Shown: positions 50,348 to 59,662, numbered from the stretch's first letter. The stretch is DNA of 64,000 nucleotides from JABDBE01 sp963832245 (GCA_963832245.1 CAWHTG010000001.1:1-64000), one strand, 5' to 3'. The notes: generated by a model from the sequence alone, not told the origin. Numbers and translations are program-made.

Positions 50348-50710
50348 CTAGGCCGAAATAGGCCGTGATGAGAGCTTTGATTTATCCAATGACTGCGGTG
50401 ACCGTTGGTTATCTTTATCAATATCGATGTGCACGGAAGCCCGATCGGCGATTGACTGGCCCGGTTGTATTTCCGCGATGGATGGTGTCAGAGTCGGCGT
50501 GCGCCACTGCGCCCCACCGTGAGCGGCAACATAGAGGGCAAGTTCCAGCCGGCTCCAGACGCCGAGTTTATCAAACGTATTGCGCAAGTAATTCTTGATG
50601 ACTTGCTCGGTAGTGCCGACTGCATTGGCGATTTCGCGATTGGTCTGGCCTTCCCACACCAACATGGCGACCTGAATTTCCTTGGCGGTTAGACGATCAC
50701 AGGGTTGCAT
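50348..50710 (-). CDS. HTH-only LuxR-type regulator (second of a pair)
   Basis: 120 residues from ATG 50710, chosen for GGGAG at good spacing; the longer frame from 50773 has no usable site. N-terminal LuxR/NarL helix-turn-helix: DRLTAKEIQVAMLVWEGQTN, REIANAVGTTEQVIKNYLRN, TFDKLGVWSRLELALYV. The remaining 50 residues are polar and unstructured. No receiver, PAS or autoinducer domain. Its start overlaps the stop of the gene at 50697 by 14 bases, so translation is probably coupled. Confidence 0.85.
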   Translation of the reverse strand: MQPCDRLTAKEIQVAMLVWEGQTNREIANAVGTTEQVIKNYLRNTFDKLGVWSRLELALYVAAHGGAQWRTPTLTPSIAEIQPGQSIADRASVHIDIDKDNQRSPQSLDKSKLSSRPISA

Positions 50711-50936
50711 GAGAAGACTCCCTCTGGTCTCTTTGAAATACGGCGGTCGCGAGCTTGACGCGTTTGCGGCCATCCTTAATTCCGGCTCGTAGGAACAGCG
50801 TACGCAGATGCTGTTTCACGGTCCGGGGGCTGATATTCAGTTGCTGCGCGATTTCCTTGTTGCTGCATCCTTCGACCAGAAGGTGTAGAACCTGTTGGTC
50901 GCGTTGAGTAATCTTGATGTCGCTGAGATTCAACAT
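50697..50936 (-). CDS. HTH-only LuxR-type regulator (first of a pair)
   Basis: 79 residues from ATG 50936 (GGGAGCC upstream); the longer frame starting at 51035 adds non-conserved sequence. Almost the whole protein is the LuxR-type HTH: LSDIKITQRDQQVLHLLVEG, CSNKEIAQQLNISPRTVKQH, LRTLFLRAGIKDGRKRVKLA. Like its neighbour it lacks a receiver. The pair differ from each other as much as typical NarL paralogues do. A heterodimer or receiver-free DNA binding is possible (inference). Confidence 0.85.
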   Translation of the reverse strand: MLNLSDIKITQRDQQVLHLLVEGCSNKEIAQQLNISPRTVKQHLRTLFLRAGIKDGRKRVKLATAVFQRDQRESSHATL

Positions 50937-51159
50937 TGCGGCTCCCTCTCTGTTGGCTTGCGAAACTTTTATTCGGCTCGTCACGCAATCACCCAATGCA
51001 AAAGCAAGTGATTCGCCAAAGTTTCGCCTACTCACACGGAGGGATAAAGACCTTTGAATCAGCAGATCTAAAAATGTCGAAGGGATTGACGAGAATTCGG
51101 GATAGCCAATATGGGAGTAACGGTACTGAAATGGGCTATGCGAGAATTCGCTTCGGCAG

Positions 51160-53616
51160 CTACTCGTAACGCAGCGCTACCATAGGATCGACTTTGGTGG
51201 CGCGCCGCGCTGGGATATAACAAGCGGCCAGCGCAACCAGTGTAAGCAGGGCGGCGACGGCAGCAAAGGTCACGGGATCGGTTGCCTGGATCCCATAGAG
51301 CAAACTGGCCATGAGCCTGGTCAGACCAACTGCCGAAGCCAGACCGAGCACCACTCCCGCCAGAGCGAGCACTCCGCCGCCTCGGAGGATGAGCCGCAGG
51401 ATGTGCAGCCGTTCCGCGCCCAGAGCCATGCGGATGCCGATTTCGTGGGTGCGCTGTCCCACTACGTAGGAGATCACGCCGTAGATGCCGACGCTGGCGA
51501 GCAACAGGGCGAGGACGGCGAAAGCGCCAAGCAATATCATTGAAAATCGCTGCGCCGCGAGCGATTGGGAAATGACCTCATCGAGGGTACGAACGTTGTA
51601 GACGAACTGTTGACTGCTCATGCTGGTGACAGCATTGCGAATCGAATCCAGCGTCGCCGGATGGGCGTCATCAGAACGCAGCACAACATCTACGCCGGGA
51701 CCCGTTTCCTGTACGTCCTTGTCGGCCAACTGCATGAAGGGGCGATAAAGTTGCGCGTGAAGGGTTTCTTTCTCGTCGGTATCGAGGCCCCATTGCTTCA
51801 CGTGCCCAACCACGCCTACGATTTCTAGAGGGCTGTCGATGCCTTTTACGTTGATGTGCTTGCCAATTGGATTTTGCTGGCCGAAGTATTTGCCGGCGAA
51901 GTTTTCGTCTATGAGCCCAACCAGGGGAGAGTGCTCATTGTCCTGAGGCGTCAACAAGCGGCCGCGCTTGAGAGGAATCTGCATGGCCGCGAAGTAATCA
52001 GGTTCAACCGTATAACGAAGGGTCCAGTTCAGGTCCTTATCCGTCGCAGGCCGGGGTTGGCCTTCAATCCAAAACAACTCTTCATCGTCGCCCATCATCG
52101 GCATGGCGCCACCTGATAAGGAAACTGCGCGAATGCCAGGAACGGAGGCCAGTTTGTCATGGAGTTGACGAAGGGTGGATCGAGCCGCGTCGGCGCTCAA
52201 AGTGCTAGCGGACGGCGGAAGCGCGACGCTGAAGGTGAGAACATTGTGCGAATCAAATCCTGGATTGACACTCCACAGGCGCATCAAGCTGCGAATCATC
52301 AAGCCTGCGCCGATGAGTAAGACCAGCGCCATCGCCATTTCGACCGCGACAAAGATGCCTTGCACGCGATGATGAGCGCCACTCGATCCCCGGCCACCCT
52401 CTTTCAGAGTTTCTTGCAAGTTTGACCTTGAGGTCTTTAAAGCTGGAGCGAGACCAAAGAGGATACCGGCGAGGATAGAAACCACGGCGGTGAAGATCAG
52501 GACGTGAGCGTCCAGTCCGACTTCCTCGACGCGCGGCAGCTCGATGGGTAGAGCAGCCAGTGCTGCCCTGGTTCCCCAAGCGGCGAAAAGCAAGCCGAGA
52601 GCGGCGCCACCAACCGCGAGGAGGATACTTTCGGTGAGCAGTTGGCGGACCACGCGTCCCCGGCCCGCGCCCAGGGCAGCACGAATGGCGAACTCGCGGG
52701 TACGGCTGGTCGAACGAGCCAGCAGGAGATTGGCGACGTTTACGCAGGCGATCAAGAGCACAAAGCAGACGGCGGCCAGCAGCACCAAAAGAAAGGGCTT
52801 AATGTCTCCGATCATCTTCTGCTTCAGCGGAACCAGCGTGGCGCCTTCGCCGGCGTCAGCTTGGGGAAAAGCCGCGGCGAGGTTTTGTGTCACCCTATCC
52901 ATATCGGCGCGGGCTTGGGCGAGGGTGACGCCGGGCTTGAGCCGGCCGATAGCTGTCATCCCAAAGGCGTGGCTGCGATCGCGGAAATCGGCGTAAGTCC
53001 ACTGGCCGATGGGGACATAAACATCGCCGTCATCGCGGAAGTTGGGCAGGGTCAGGTGAAAACTGGCGGGAATCACTCCAATAACGGTATAACCCGCGCC
53101 ATCCAGCACCAGTCTCTGCCCGAGTATGTCCGGGGAAGCCGCGAATTTTCGTTGCCAAAAACGGCTGCCCACTAGCGCCACGTGGCCGGCCCCCAACTGG
53201 TCCTCCTGAGCGGTGAAGGTGCGGCCGATCAGGGGGTTCACGCCCAGGATGGAGAAAAAGTCTGCGGACACCATCTTGCCCCGCAGTTGCTCGGGTTCCC
53301 CAGCACCCGTGAGACTGAAGCTATCCGGACGATAGGCAGCTATTGAAGTGAAGGAGCGGTTCTCCTTTTGCCAGTCCAGGAAGTTGGGATACGCGATCGA
53401 ACCTTCTTTGAAATTTGGCTTGCTTTCGAAAAGAGCGACCAGCTTGTCTGGGTCCGGAAACGGCAACGAGTTGAGGAGCACACCATTCACAATGGAGAAG
53501 ACCGCGGTGTTGGCGCCGATGCCGAGAGCCAGCGTGAGCAATGCTACCGCGGTGAATCCCGGATTCTTGCGCAGCATGCGCAGTCCGTAACGCAAGTCCT
53601 CGATTAACGTTCCCAT
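51160..53616 (-). CDS. Duplicated MacB/FtsX-type permease (acidobacterial orphan permease)
   Basis: 818 residues: two repeats of a periplasmic MacB-core domain and an FtsX-like membrane domain. Start MGTLIEDLRYGLRMLRKNPG, then a first helix (AVALLTLALGIGANTAVFSI). Membrane segments follow near residue 280 (FLLVLLAAVCFVLLIACVNV), 330, 375, 425 and in the C-terminal third (MILLGAFAVLALLLASVGIY, ALAGVVLGLASAVGL). The C-terminal signature PARRATKVDPMVALRYE is classic for this family. No ATP-binding subunit is beside it, hence orphan. Acidobacterial genomes carry many such genes; they are thought to export substrates or act mechanically on the envelope. Confidence 0.95.
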   Translation of the reverse strand: MGTLIEDLRYGLRMLRKNPGFTAVALLTLALGIGANTAVFSIVNGVLLNSLPFPDPDKLVALFESKPNFKEGSIAYPNFLDWQKENRSFTSIAAYRPDSFSLTGAGEPEQLRGKMVSADFFSILGVNPLIGRTFTAQEDQLGAGHVALVGSRFWQRKFAASPDILGQRLVLDGAGYTVIGVIPASFHLTLPNFRDDGDVYVPIGQWTYADFRDRSHAFGMTAIGRLKPGVTLAQARADMDRVTQNLAAAFPQADAGEGATLVPLKQKMIGDIKPFLLVLLAAVCFVLLIACVNVANLLLARSTSRTREFAIRAALGAGRGRVVRQLLTESILLAVGGAALGLLFAAWGTRAALAALPIELPRVEEVGLDAHVLIFTAVVSILAGILFGLAPALKTSRSNLQETLKEGGRGSSGAHHRVQGIFVAVEMAMALVLLIGAGLMIRSLMRLWSVNPGFDSHNVLTFSVALPPSASTLSADAARSTLRQLHDKLASVPGIRAVSLSGGAMPMMGDDEELFWIEGQPRPATDKDLNWTLRYTVEPDYFAAMQIPLKRGRLLTPQDNEHSPLVGLIDENFAGKYFGQQNPIGKHINVKGIDSPLEIVGVVGHVKQWGLDTDEKETLHAQLYRPFMQLADKDVQETGPGVDVVLRSDDAHPATLDSIRNAVTSMSSQQFVYNVRTLDEVISQSLAAQRFSMILLGAFAVLALLLASVGIYGVISYVVGQRTHEIGIRMALGAERLHILRLILRGGGVLALAGVVLGLASAVGLTRLMASLLYGIQATDPVTFAAVAALLTLVALAACYIPARRATKVDPMVALRYE

Positions 53617-54052
53617 TGGCTCAACCCCTCAGCGAAATCTTCTCTCCATACGAAGCAACTTCCCTTCCCTCATTCAACCCCTAAATCTTTGATTTGACGG
53701 CGCGCGGTGTCAGACGTGAGCTTAGGATGTGTTCGCTGGCGAGATGAGATGTTCGGAATCGGACAGAATTGATCGGAGAGTATCGACCGCACATTAGCAC
53801 GGATGCTCGGTGAAGAATTCAATTCCGCGCTGACCGCGTTGCCGGCTCTGACGTGTGCCAAACCCTTCCGCGACCACTTTGGTGTAGAAGTGGAATCCGT
53901 CCGTGGTCAGTTGGATCTGATTGGCCCTGGACTTGGACTTCGCTCAACTGGTAAAGCTGTACACAGACACGTTGGGGGTTTGCCGAATTGCGCTAGACGC
54001 GGCGTAAGATTGCCGCTCCTTCAATCGGTTCCTCCGCGGAAGGAGTGACCCA
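53617..54052. other. 436-base intergenic region with a transposase relic
   Basis: Between the divergent permease and protease genes. Apart from the IS1-like fragment at 53840-53943 and the ribosome site GAAGGAG before 54053, nothing is recognised. Confidence 0.45.
53840..53943 (-). pseudogene. Fragment of an IS1-like transposase gene
   Basis: One minus-strand frame reads SRANQIQLTTDGFHFYTKVV, then AEGFGT. This matches the conserved NRxQLTTDGxxxYxxAVExAFG block of IS1-family DDE transposases. The frame is closed by a stop just upstream (53944-53946), and the DYAxLVK block that should follow is missing. No inverted repeats or full element are visible. The match is short, so the call is tentative. 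Confidence 0.45.
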
Positions 54053-54901
54053 ATGAGGCTTTGCAGTCTGCTCGTTCTGTTCTTTGCTTACCCCACCGTT
54101 GTTTGCCAAACTCGGTTGCAGCCGCTTACCCAAATCGAAGCCTGCCGAAAATTCAAGAGTTCGGTAGTTCAAGTTGACACCAGCACCATGCACGGCACGG
54201 GGTTTATCGTCGGTTCCGATGGTTGGATCATGACCGCACTGCATGTCGTGGCCGATGAAAATACCTTGGCCGGCCGCGAAAATATCTCCGTATCCATGCT
54301 CGGGAATCCGCACCATATTCCCGCCGAGATAGTTTCCCCGCTTGACAACATCGCACGTATTCGAGATTTTGCGATCCTTAAAATCGATGAAACCAATTTG
54401 CCTGCTTTGGACTTGGGAAGTGAGATCGGCGTCGAAGACGGTTCCCCGATCGCCATCATCGGCCTCCCATTGAGTGCTTCCTTGGGAGTACCAGTCGGCA
54501 TTCCGCGATTTTGCTTGGCCGGTACAGTGGCGGCGCAGACTACGTTCCCCCTCCCCCAGGGAAACCTCCAGTTCCTCCGAACCGTTTACTTCCAAGGTGT
54601 ATCGATAAAAGGAATATCCGGTGCGCCAATCGTATCGCTCATGACTGGTAAGGTTATCGGTATTGTCAGCACTAGGCTTACGGGAATTAGCATTTCGCTC
54701 GCTAAACAAAGGCAGACATTGAGAACTCCTGCCGTCGAAATTCGTGCTGGAAATGGCTTCAGCCTAGTTGAGAGTATTGGTGGACTCATCGATGTTCTGG
54801 ATGCTCAATTGGCCAATGGCTTGGGGTCTGGCACTGGGGCATCCGATGCCGGTTATGCCTTGAAGAAGGCACAACTCGAATACAAACAGCCCAAGCGATA
54901 A
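54053..54901 (+). CDS. Secreted trypsin-like serine protease
   Basis: 282 residues with a short signal sequence (LLVLFFAYPTVVCQ). Catalytic triad order is as in HtrA/trypsin-like enzymes: His in MTALHVVAD, Asp in IRDFAILKIDE, Ser in VSIKGISGAPIVSLMTGKVI (G-x-S-G-x-P). No PDZ domain follows; the last 60 residues are helical. A peptidase of the S1C type without PDZ, probably periplasmic. GAAGGAG lies just upstream of the ATG. Confidence 0.9.
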   Translation: MRLCSLLVLFFAYPTVVCQTRLQPLTQIEACRKFKSSVVQVDTSTMHGTGFIVGSDGWIMTALHVVADENTLAGRENISVSMLGNPHHIPAEIVSPLDNIARIRDFAILKIDETNLPALDLGSEIGVEDGSPIAIIGLPLSASLGVPVGIPRFCLAGTVAAQTTFPLPQGNLQFLRTVYFQGVSIKGISGAPIVSLMTGKVIGIVSTRLTGISISLAKQRQTLRTPAVEIRAGNGFSLVESIGGLIDVLDAQLANGLGSGTGASDAGYALKKAQLEYKQPKR

Positions 54902-55039
54902 CTACGGCCCGCAGAAGTCAGCAACACGCTATTGAAACACTGTCCAATTCCGTCTCGCTATAGCGCATGCCCTCGAAACTTGGTACCCTACGTTGCTTTC
55001 GATCCATCGACGTATGTCCACGCTGACAGTTCATTTTTC

Positions 55040-57208
55040 ATGAACACTTTTTTTGTCTTCTTCTTCATTTCGGGATTCTGCAGCATTCTTTACGAGATTG
55101 TCTGGTTGCGGCTGGCCATGGCGCAGTTTGGAGTGACCAGCGCTCTGGTTTCGATTGTGCTTTCCATGTTCATGGCGGGACTGGGATTGGGGTCGTGGGG
55201 AAGCGGTTATCTGATCCGAAAGATTGGGCATAAGATTCGCTTCCCGCCGCTCGTGCTCTATGCTGGGGCTGAGCTTCTGATCGGAGTATCCGCTGTGCTC
55301 GTCCCCCATGAGTTGGGTTGGGGACGAAGTCTGTTGGTGCGCCTTTCACTCTCTTCTTCCGGGGCGTGGTACGTGGCCTCCGGGATTTGGATCGCACTCA
55401 CTGTGGTTCCGTGGTGCGCCTGCATGGGTGCAACCATACCGCTGGCCATGCTCGCTATCAGGAATGAGTACCCACAGGAGAAGGATCGCTCCTTCAGCTT
55501 TCTTTACCTGGCAAATGTGCTGGGGGCGGTCGCGGGGGCGGTGGTGCCACTGCTGCTGATCGAAGCGTTTGGATTTCACCGCACTTTGAGAATTGGCGCG
55601 GTACTCAACGTTTTGCTGGCTTTCTCCGCGATCGCGGTCAGCTTGCGGGGCCGTGTTTCCGACGGACGAGTTCGGCTAAAGGAATCCCAGACAATATCCA
55701 AATCGCCGGCGGAAAGCAGGGGACTGCTCCTGTTGTTGTTTGCTACCGGATGCACAAGCATGGGGGCAGAGGTGGTCTGGATCCGGCAGTTCACTCCGTA
55801 CCTGGGCACAGTGGTTTACGCCTTTGCCGCGATTCTTGCCTGGTATCTGTTGTCGAATTTTGTGGGGTCGCGGGTTTATCGAATTTGGAGCCGCAGTCAT
55901 CCATACGCCCGCACGGTTACGGCATTGGTAGGCCTTTTTGTTATTTTTCCATTGGTCAGCGCCGATCCTCAGGTCCACCTTCCGGCCGTGCTACGGCTGG
56001 CGTTGGGAGTTGTTCCGTTTTCAGTCGCGATGGGATTCCTCACTCCTATGCTGGTGGATCGATGGTCTGGAGGCGATCCCGAGAAGGCAGGCAGCGCTTA
56101 TGCGGTCAACGTGGTCGGTTGCATCCTGGGGCCGCTGCTCGCGGGATTTCTGCTGCTGCCGTGGATGAGCGAACGCTGGGTACTTTTCTTGTTTGCCTTG
56201 CCCTGGCTGGTTTTGGGTAGCGATCGAATGCAGAACAAAACCGCAGGGCGGCGGATAGGTTCTTATGCAGTCTTGCTGCTGGCACTCTTGTTGGTATTCG
56301 TGGGCAGGGGATACGAAGACGGGTTTGCCCGTCGCGTGGTACTTCGCGACGATACCGCGACCGTCGTGGCCACCGGCGAAGGAAGGCGCAAGCATTTGTT
56401 GGTCAATGGGGTGGGTATGACTAGTTTGACGCCCAGCGCCAAGATGATGGCGCATCTGCCACTGGCCTTTCTTGACCATGCCCCACAGAACGCGCTGGCA
56501 ATATGTTTTGGCATGGGTACGACTTATCGTTCTCTGCTTTCATGGAACATTCCGGCAACGGTTGTGGAGTTGGTGCCAAGCGTTCCCCGGCTGTTCTGGT
56601 ATTACCATTCCGATGGTCCGCAATTGCTGCGCTCGCCGTTGTCGCACGTCATGATCGACGATGGACGGCGATACTTGGAGCGTACGGCGGAACGGTATGA
56701 CGTCATCACCGTCGACCCGCCGCCTCCGATTGAGGCTGCGGGTTCCAGCCTGCTTTATTCCGAAGAGTTTCTTTCGACTGTTAAACAACGTCTGCGGCCC
56801 GGGGGGATTTTGCAGTTGTGGCTGCCCGAGGGCGGGGACGCTGTGGTTGAGTCATCGATTGCTCGAGCATTGTTCGAATCCTTTCCTTATGTTCGCGTCT
56901 TCCACAGCTTTTGGGGATGGGGTTATCACTTTGTGGCGAGCGTTGATCCAATACCCAACCGGATGGCCGCCGAGATGGTGCAGCGCATGCCTCGGAAAGC
57001 GGTTGAGGATTTGACCGAGTGGGGACCCGCACCAACCGCGGAGGGACAGTTCGCGGACGTTTTGAACCGCGAAGTGAGCCTCGAGCGAATGATCGCTGAG
57101 GCTCCCCGTGCTCCTGCTCTGCACGACGACTGGCCTGCCAATGAGTACTACGTTCTTCGGCAACAGCTGAGTCCCGCCTGGGGACAACGTTTGCTGTCGC
57201 AGCACTAA
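55040..57208 (+). CDS. Membrane protein fused to a spermidine-synthase-like domain
   Basis: 722 residues from ATG 55040, where the first membrane helix begins (FFVFFFISGFCSILYEIVWL); the open frame extends back to 54932 but that part is poorly coding. About residues 1-430 form roughly 12 transmembrane helices of MFS-like type, typical of fused MFS/spermidine synthase proteins. The C-terminal domain (about 440-720) has the methyltransferase-like fold of spermidine synthase: VEFVPSVPRLF-type segment TVVELVPSVPRLFWYYHSDG, DDGRRYLERTAERYDVITVD, RLRPGGILQLWLPEG. Aminopropyl-transferase activity is uncertain, because fused forms often lack it. Confidence 0.88.
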   Translation: MNTFFVFFFISGFCSILYEIVWLRLAMAQFGVTSALVSIVLSMFMAGLGLGSWGSGYLIRKIGHKIRFPPLVLYAGAELLIGVSAVLVPHELGWGRSLLVRLSLSSSGAWYVASGIWIALTVVPWCACMGATIPLAMLAIRNEYPQEKDRSFSFLYLANVLGAVAGAVVPLLLIEAFGFHRTLRIGAVLNVLLAFSAIAVSLRGRVSDGRVRLKESQTISKSPAESRGLLLLLFATGCTSMGAEVVWIRQFTPYLGTVVYAFAAILAWYLLSNFVGSRVYRIWSRSHPYARTVTALVGLFVIFPLVSADPQVHLPAVLRLALGVVPFSVAMGFLTPMLVDRWSGGDPEKAGSAYAVNVVGCILGPLLAGFLLLPWMSERWVLFLFALPWLVLGSDRMQNKTAGRRIGSYAVLLLALLLVFVGRGYEDGFARRVVLRDDTATVVATGEGRRKHLLVNGVGMTSLTPSAKMMAHLPLAFLDHAPQNALAICFGMGTTYRSLLSWNIPATVVELVPSVPRLFWYYHSDGPQLLRSPLSHVMIDDGRRYLERTAERYDVITVDPPPPIEAAGSSLLYSEEFLSTVKQRLRPGGILQLWLPEGGDAVVESSIARALFESFPYVRVFHSFWGWGYHFVASVDPIPNRMAAEMVQRMPRKAVEDLTEWGPAPTAEGQFADVLNREVSLERMIAEAPRAPALHDDWPANEYYVLRQQLSPAWGQRLLSQH

Positions 57209-57230
57209 GGTGTGTGCGTGAGAAGCAATC

Positions 57231-57303
57231 TTTCGCCCCGCTGGGGCTGATCCCTTCGCATTTTTACCCACGGCTTATGCCGTGGGCTGCATTCTTACGC
57301 CGC
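57231..57303. repeat. CCCACGGC-type palindromic element
   Basis: TTTCGCCCCGCTGGGGCTGA, a short spacer, then ACCCACGGCTTATGCCGTGG and GCTGCATTCTTACGCCGC. Two hairpins (CCCCGCTGGGG and CCCACGGC..GCCGTGGG). Same family as 20871-20945 and 61331-61440; here it lies in the gap before the two-component genes. Confidence 0.8.
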
Positions 57304-57484
57304 TTCGCGGCTGCAAATTCACAGTTTTGTTCCACCTCGTCTAATTCTAGGTCTCACCCGCTAAGGGCTGGCCGCTAGAGCGCTCCTGCTACAAATCCTC
57401 CTCGGCACTTCCCAACCGAATTCAGGACGCGTTAAGGTGGAAAGTAGCAGAGTGCCCTCAAACGGTATGCGAGGAGGGTTGCAG

Positions 57485-58171
57485 GTGCGGGTTTTGATCA
57501 TCGAAGATGAGCCTCGCTTGGCGGAAAATATTGCGCGGAGCTTGCGTGAGAGTGCGGGCTACGCCGTCGATATTGCTCACGATGGCCAGGAGGGACTTTT
57601 TCTGGCGGAGTCCAGCGAATACGACGTCGTGCTGCTCGATCTGATGCTGCCTCAGATGGATGGAATGCAGCTGCTCGGTCGTATCCGGCAATCGGGCCAG
57701 CGCACGCCTGTCCTGGTGGTGACCGCTCGCGACGACAAAGAATCCGTAGTGGCGCTGCTGAATGCGGGCGCGGACGATTACCTGACCAAGCCTTTTGACC
57801 TGGGTGAACTTCTGGCTCGCACCAAAGCGCTGATCCGCCGCGGCAAAGGACAGCCTTCGCCAGTTCTCAGCGTGGGAGATTTGGAATTGAATACGGTGAA
57901 CCGCAGCGTGCGGCGCGGAGGGCGTCCCATCACTCTGACCGCCATGGAGTATCGCGTACTGGAATACCTGGCGCACCGGCCCAGCGCGGTGATTTCAAAA
58001 ACTGAACTGCTGGAGCATCTTTATGACTACAACTGGGAGAAGTTCAGCAACGTGATCGAAGTTTATATTTCCGGGTTGCGGCGCAAACTCGACGATGGCT
58101 CCTCACGGCAGTTGATTCACACGCTTCGCGGCCAGGGCTATATTTTGCAGGATGGACCGTCTCAGGCATGA
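57485..58171 (+). CDS. OmpR-family response regulator
   Basis: 228 residues from GTG 57485, chosen because GAGGAGGGTT sits just upstream and the receiver begins at once (VRVLIIEDEPRLAENIARSL). Phospho-acceptor Asp52 in VVLLDLMLPQMDG, Lys in DDYLTKPFDLGELLAR. The winged-helix DNA-binding domain (about 128-225) has LTAMEYRVLEYLAHRPSAVI, SNVIEVYISGLRRKLDDG and HTLRGQGYIL. Its stop overlaps the kinase start by four bases (ATGA). With the kinase and the efflux genes downstream it probably controls the RND pump (inference). Confidence 0.95.
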   Translation: MRVLIIEDEPRLAENIARSLRESAGYAVDIAHDGQEGLFLAESSEYDVVLLDLMLPQMDGMQLLGRIRQSGQRTPVLVVTARDDKESVVALLNAGADDYLTKPFDLGELLARTKALIRRGKGQPSPVLSVGDLELNTVNRSVRRGGRPITLTAMEYRVLEYLAHRPSAVISKTELLEHLYDYNWEKFSNVIEVYISGLRRKLDDGSSRQLIHTLRGQGYILQDGPSQA

Positions 58172-59640
58172 AACCGGGACACAATTCCGTCATTCAGGGT
58201 TTGATCCGTTCGGGTTCTATGCTGCGCGGTTCGATTAAGGCCCGGCTGATCACGATCGTCGTGCTGTCGCAAACGCTCCTGGCGGTGGGTCTGTTGTTCA
58301 CCGGTATCTTCTATACCCACAAGCGACTGCTTTCTACGCTCGATGCGGCTATGCAGGCTCGCGCCATGAGCGTGGCGGCGCTGGTGCGATACAAAGAGGA
58401 CGCAAGCGGCAACGTGTACTTCGACGAGACCCTGATGCCCTCGTCGGTTGATCCCGCGCACCCGGATCTGTTTGCTGTGTGGACGGAACGGTCGGGGCTT
58501 CTGGCTCGCTCGGCCAATTGGCCTGCCGGTCTCGACATCTCGCCCACCGGCGCTGATCATTGGAAGTTTAAGGTTAACCACGTGCATTACCGCGGCTTTC
58601 GGGTTTCCCGGGTTCCGGTTCTGGATCGCGAGGAAGGCAAAACTTTCCAGCCTCAGTCATTGACCATCGTGTATGCATCACCCATGATCCAGTTAGACGA
58701 CCAGGTCAACCAGGCGGGCATTTCTATCGCGCTCTCTAGTCTGTTGCTGCTGGGCGCGACAGTTCTGCTGGCGCTTTGGGGCATTGGCCGCGGGCTTTTG
58801 CCGCTGCAGGAATTGGCCAGACAGGCTGGTCTAGTATCGACCCAGCATTGGGAGTTACATCTGCCCGTCGAGGTTCAGCAAATTAAAGAATTGCGTCCGC
58901 TCACCCAGTCGATGACCACCATGCTGGCGCGGCTCCAGCACTCGTTTGACCAGCAGAGGGAATTTCTGGGCAATGCCGCGCACGAATTGAAGACTCCCGT
59001 CGCGGTGCTGAAATCCACTTTGCAATCGCTGCTGCAGCGGCCACGCGCTTCCGAGGAATATCGGGCGGGGCTCGAACACTCACTGGAGGATTTGGAGCGC
59101 CTGGAACAACTCTTGCAATGGATGCTGCGGCTGGCGCGGGCCGAGCAATGGGCGCATGGGGCTTTGCGCCGCGACTTGCAGGTTATCGACGTGACTGCTA
59201 CTTGTGAAGAGGCAGTAGAGAGGATCCGTCACTTGGCCAAGAGTCGCAACGCGACGGTTCATCTTTCGAAAAATGGCCCGGTACTGTTTCGTGCCGATCC
59301 CGAGGATTTGCAACTCGTCTGGATCAACCTGCTGGAAAATGCGGTTCGCTACGGCCCTGAAGGCGGGTCAGTGGAGGTTGCGGTTGTTCGGGAGAACAGC
59401 GGTCCAGCGCGAATTGTGTTTGAAGACCATGGGGCGGGCATTCCTGCTGCGGATCTGCCCCATGTCTTCGAGCGCTTCTATCGCGGAGATCCTTCGCGCA
59501 CCCGGACTACGGGAGGCTTCGGCCTTGGACTTGCGATCGCAAAGGCTCTGGTCGAAGCGTATGGAGGAACCATCACCGCTGATAGCACTCCTGGCAAAGG
59601 CACCCGCATGACGGTCGAACTGCCGGTCGGGCAAGTGTAG
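58168..59640 (+). CDS. Sensor histidine kinase
   Basis: 490 residues. Two transmembrane helices (ITIVVLSQTLLAVGLLFTGI near 30 and ISIALSSLLLLGATVLLALW near 190) enclose a periplasmic sensor loop of about 130 residues. A HAMP-like linker follows (GRGLLPLQELARQAGLV), then HisKA with His272 in GNAAHELKTPVA, and HATPase_c: N box WINLLENAVRYGPEGG, DHGAGIPAADLPHVFERFYR, GGFGLGLAIAKALVEAYGG. Close to kinases that sense envelope or metal stress, such as the QseC/PmrB type. The gene overlaps the regulator's stop codon. Confidence 0.94.
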   Translation: MKPGHNSVIQGLIRSGSMLRGSIKARLITIVVLSQTLLAVGLLFTGIFYTHKRLLSTLDAAMQARAMSVAALVRYKEDASGNVYFDETLMPSSVDPAHPDLFAVWTERSGLLARSANWPAGLDISPTGADHWKFKVNHVHYRGFRVSRVPVLDREEGKTFQPQSLTIVYASPMIQLDDQVNQAGISIALSSLLLLGATVLLALWGIGRGLLPLQELARQAGLVSTQHWELHLPVEVQQIKELRPLTQSMTTMLARLQHSFDQQREFLGNAAHELKTPVAVLKSTLQSLLQRPRASEEYRAGLEHSLEDLERLEQLLQWMLRLARAEQWAHGALRRDLQVIDVTATCEEAVERIRHLAKSRNATVHLSKNGPVLFRADPEDLQLVWINLLENAVRYGPEGGSVEVAVVRENSGPARIVFEDHGAGIPAADLPHVFERFYRGDPSRTRTTGGFGLGLAIAKALVEAYGGTITADSTPGKGTRMTVELPVGQV

Positions 59641-59662
59641 GCGCGGGCGTCCTCGCCCGTGC
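59636..59662. repeat. REP-like palindrome at the kinase stop codon
   Basis: GTGTAGGCGCGGGCGTCCTC then GCCCGTG; reverse of 31076-31103. It includes the kinase's stop codon, so the element landed exactly at the gene end. Confidence 0.7.

Noticed and set aside
53803..54048. 81-residue plus-strand frame upstream of the protease
   Set aside because: It is antisense to the transposase fragment and has no supporting features.
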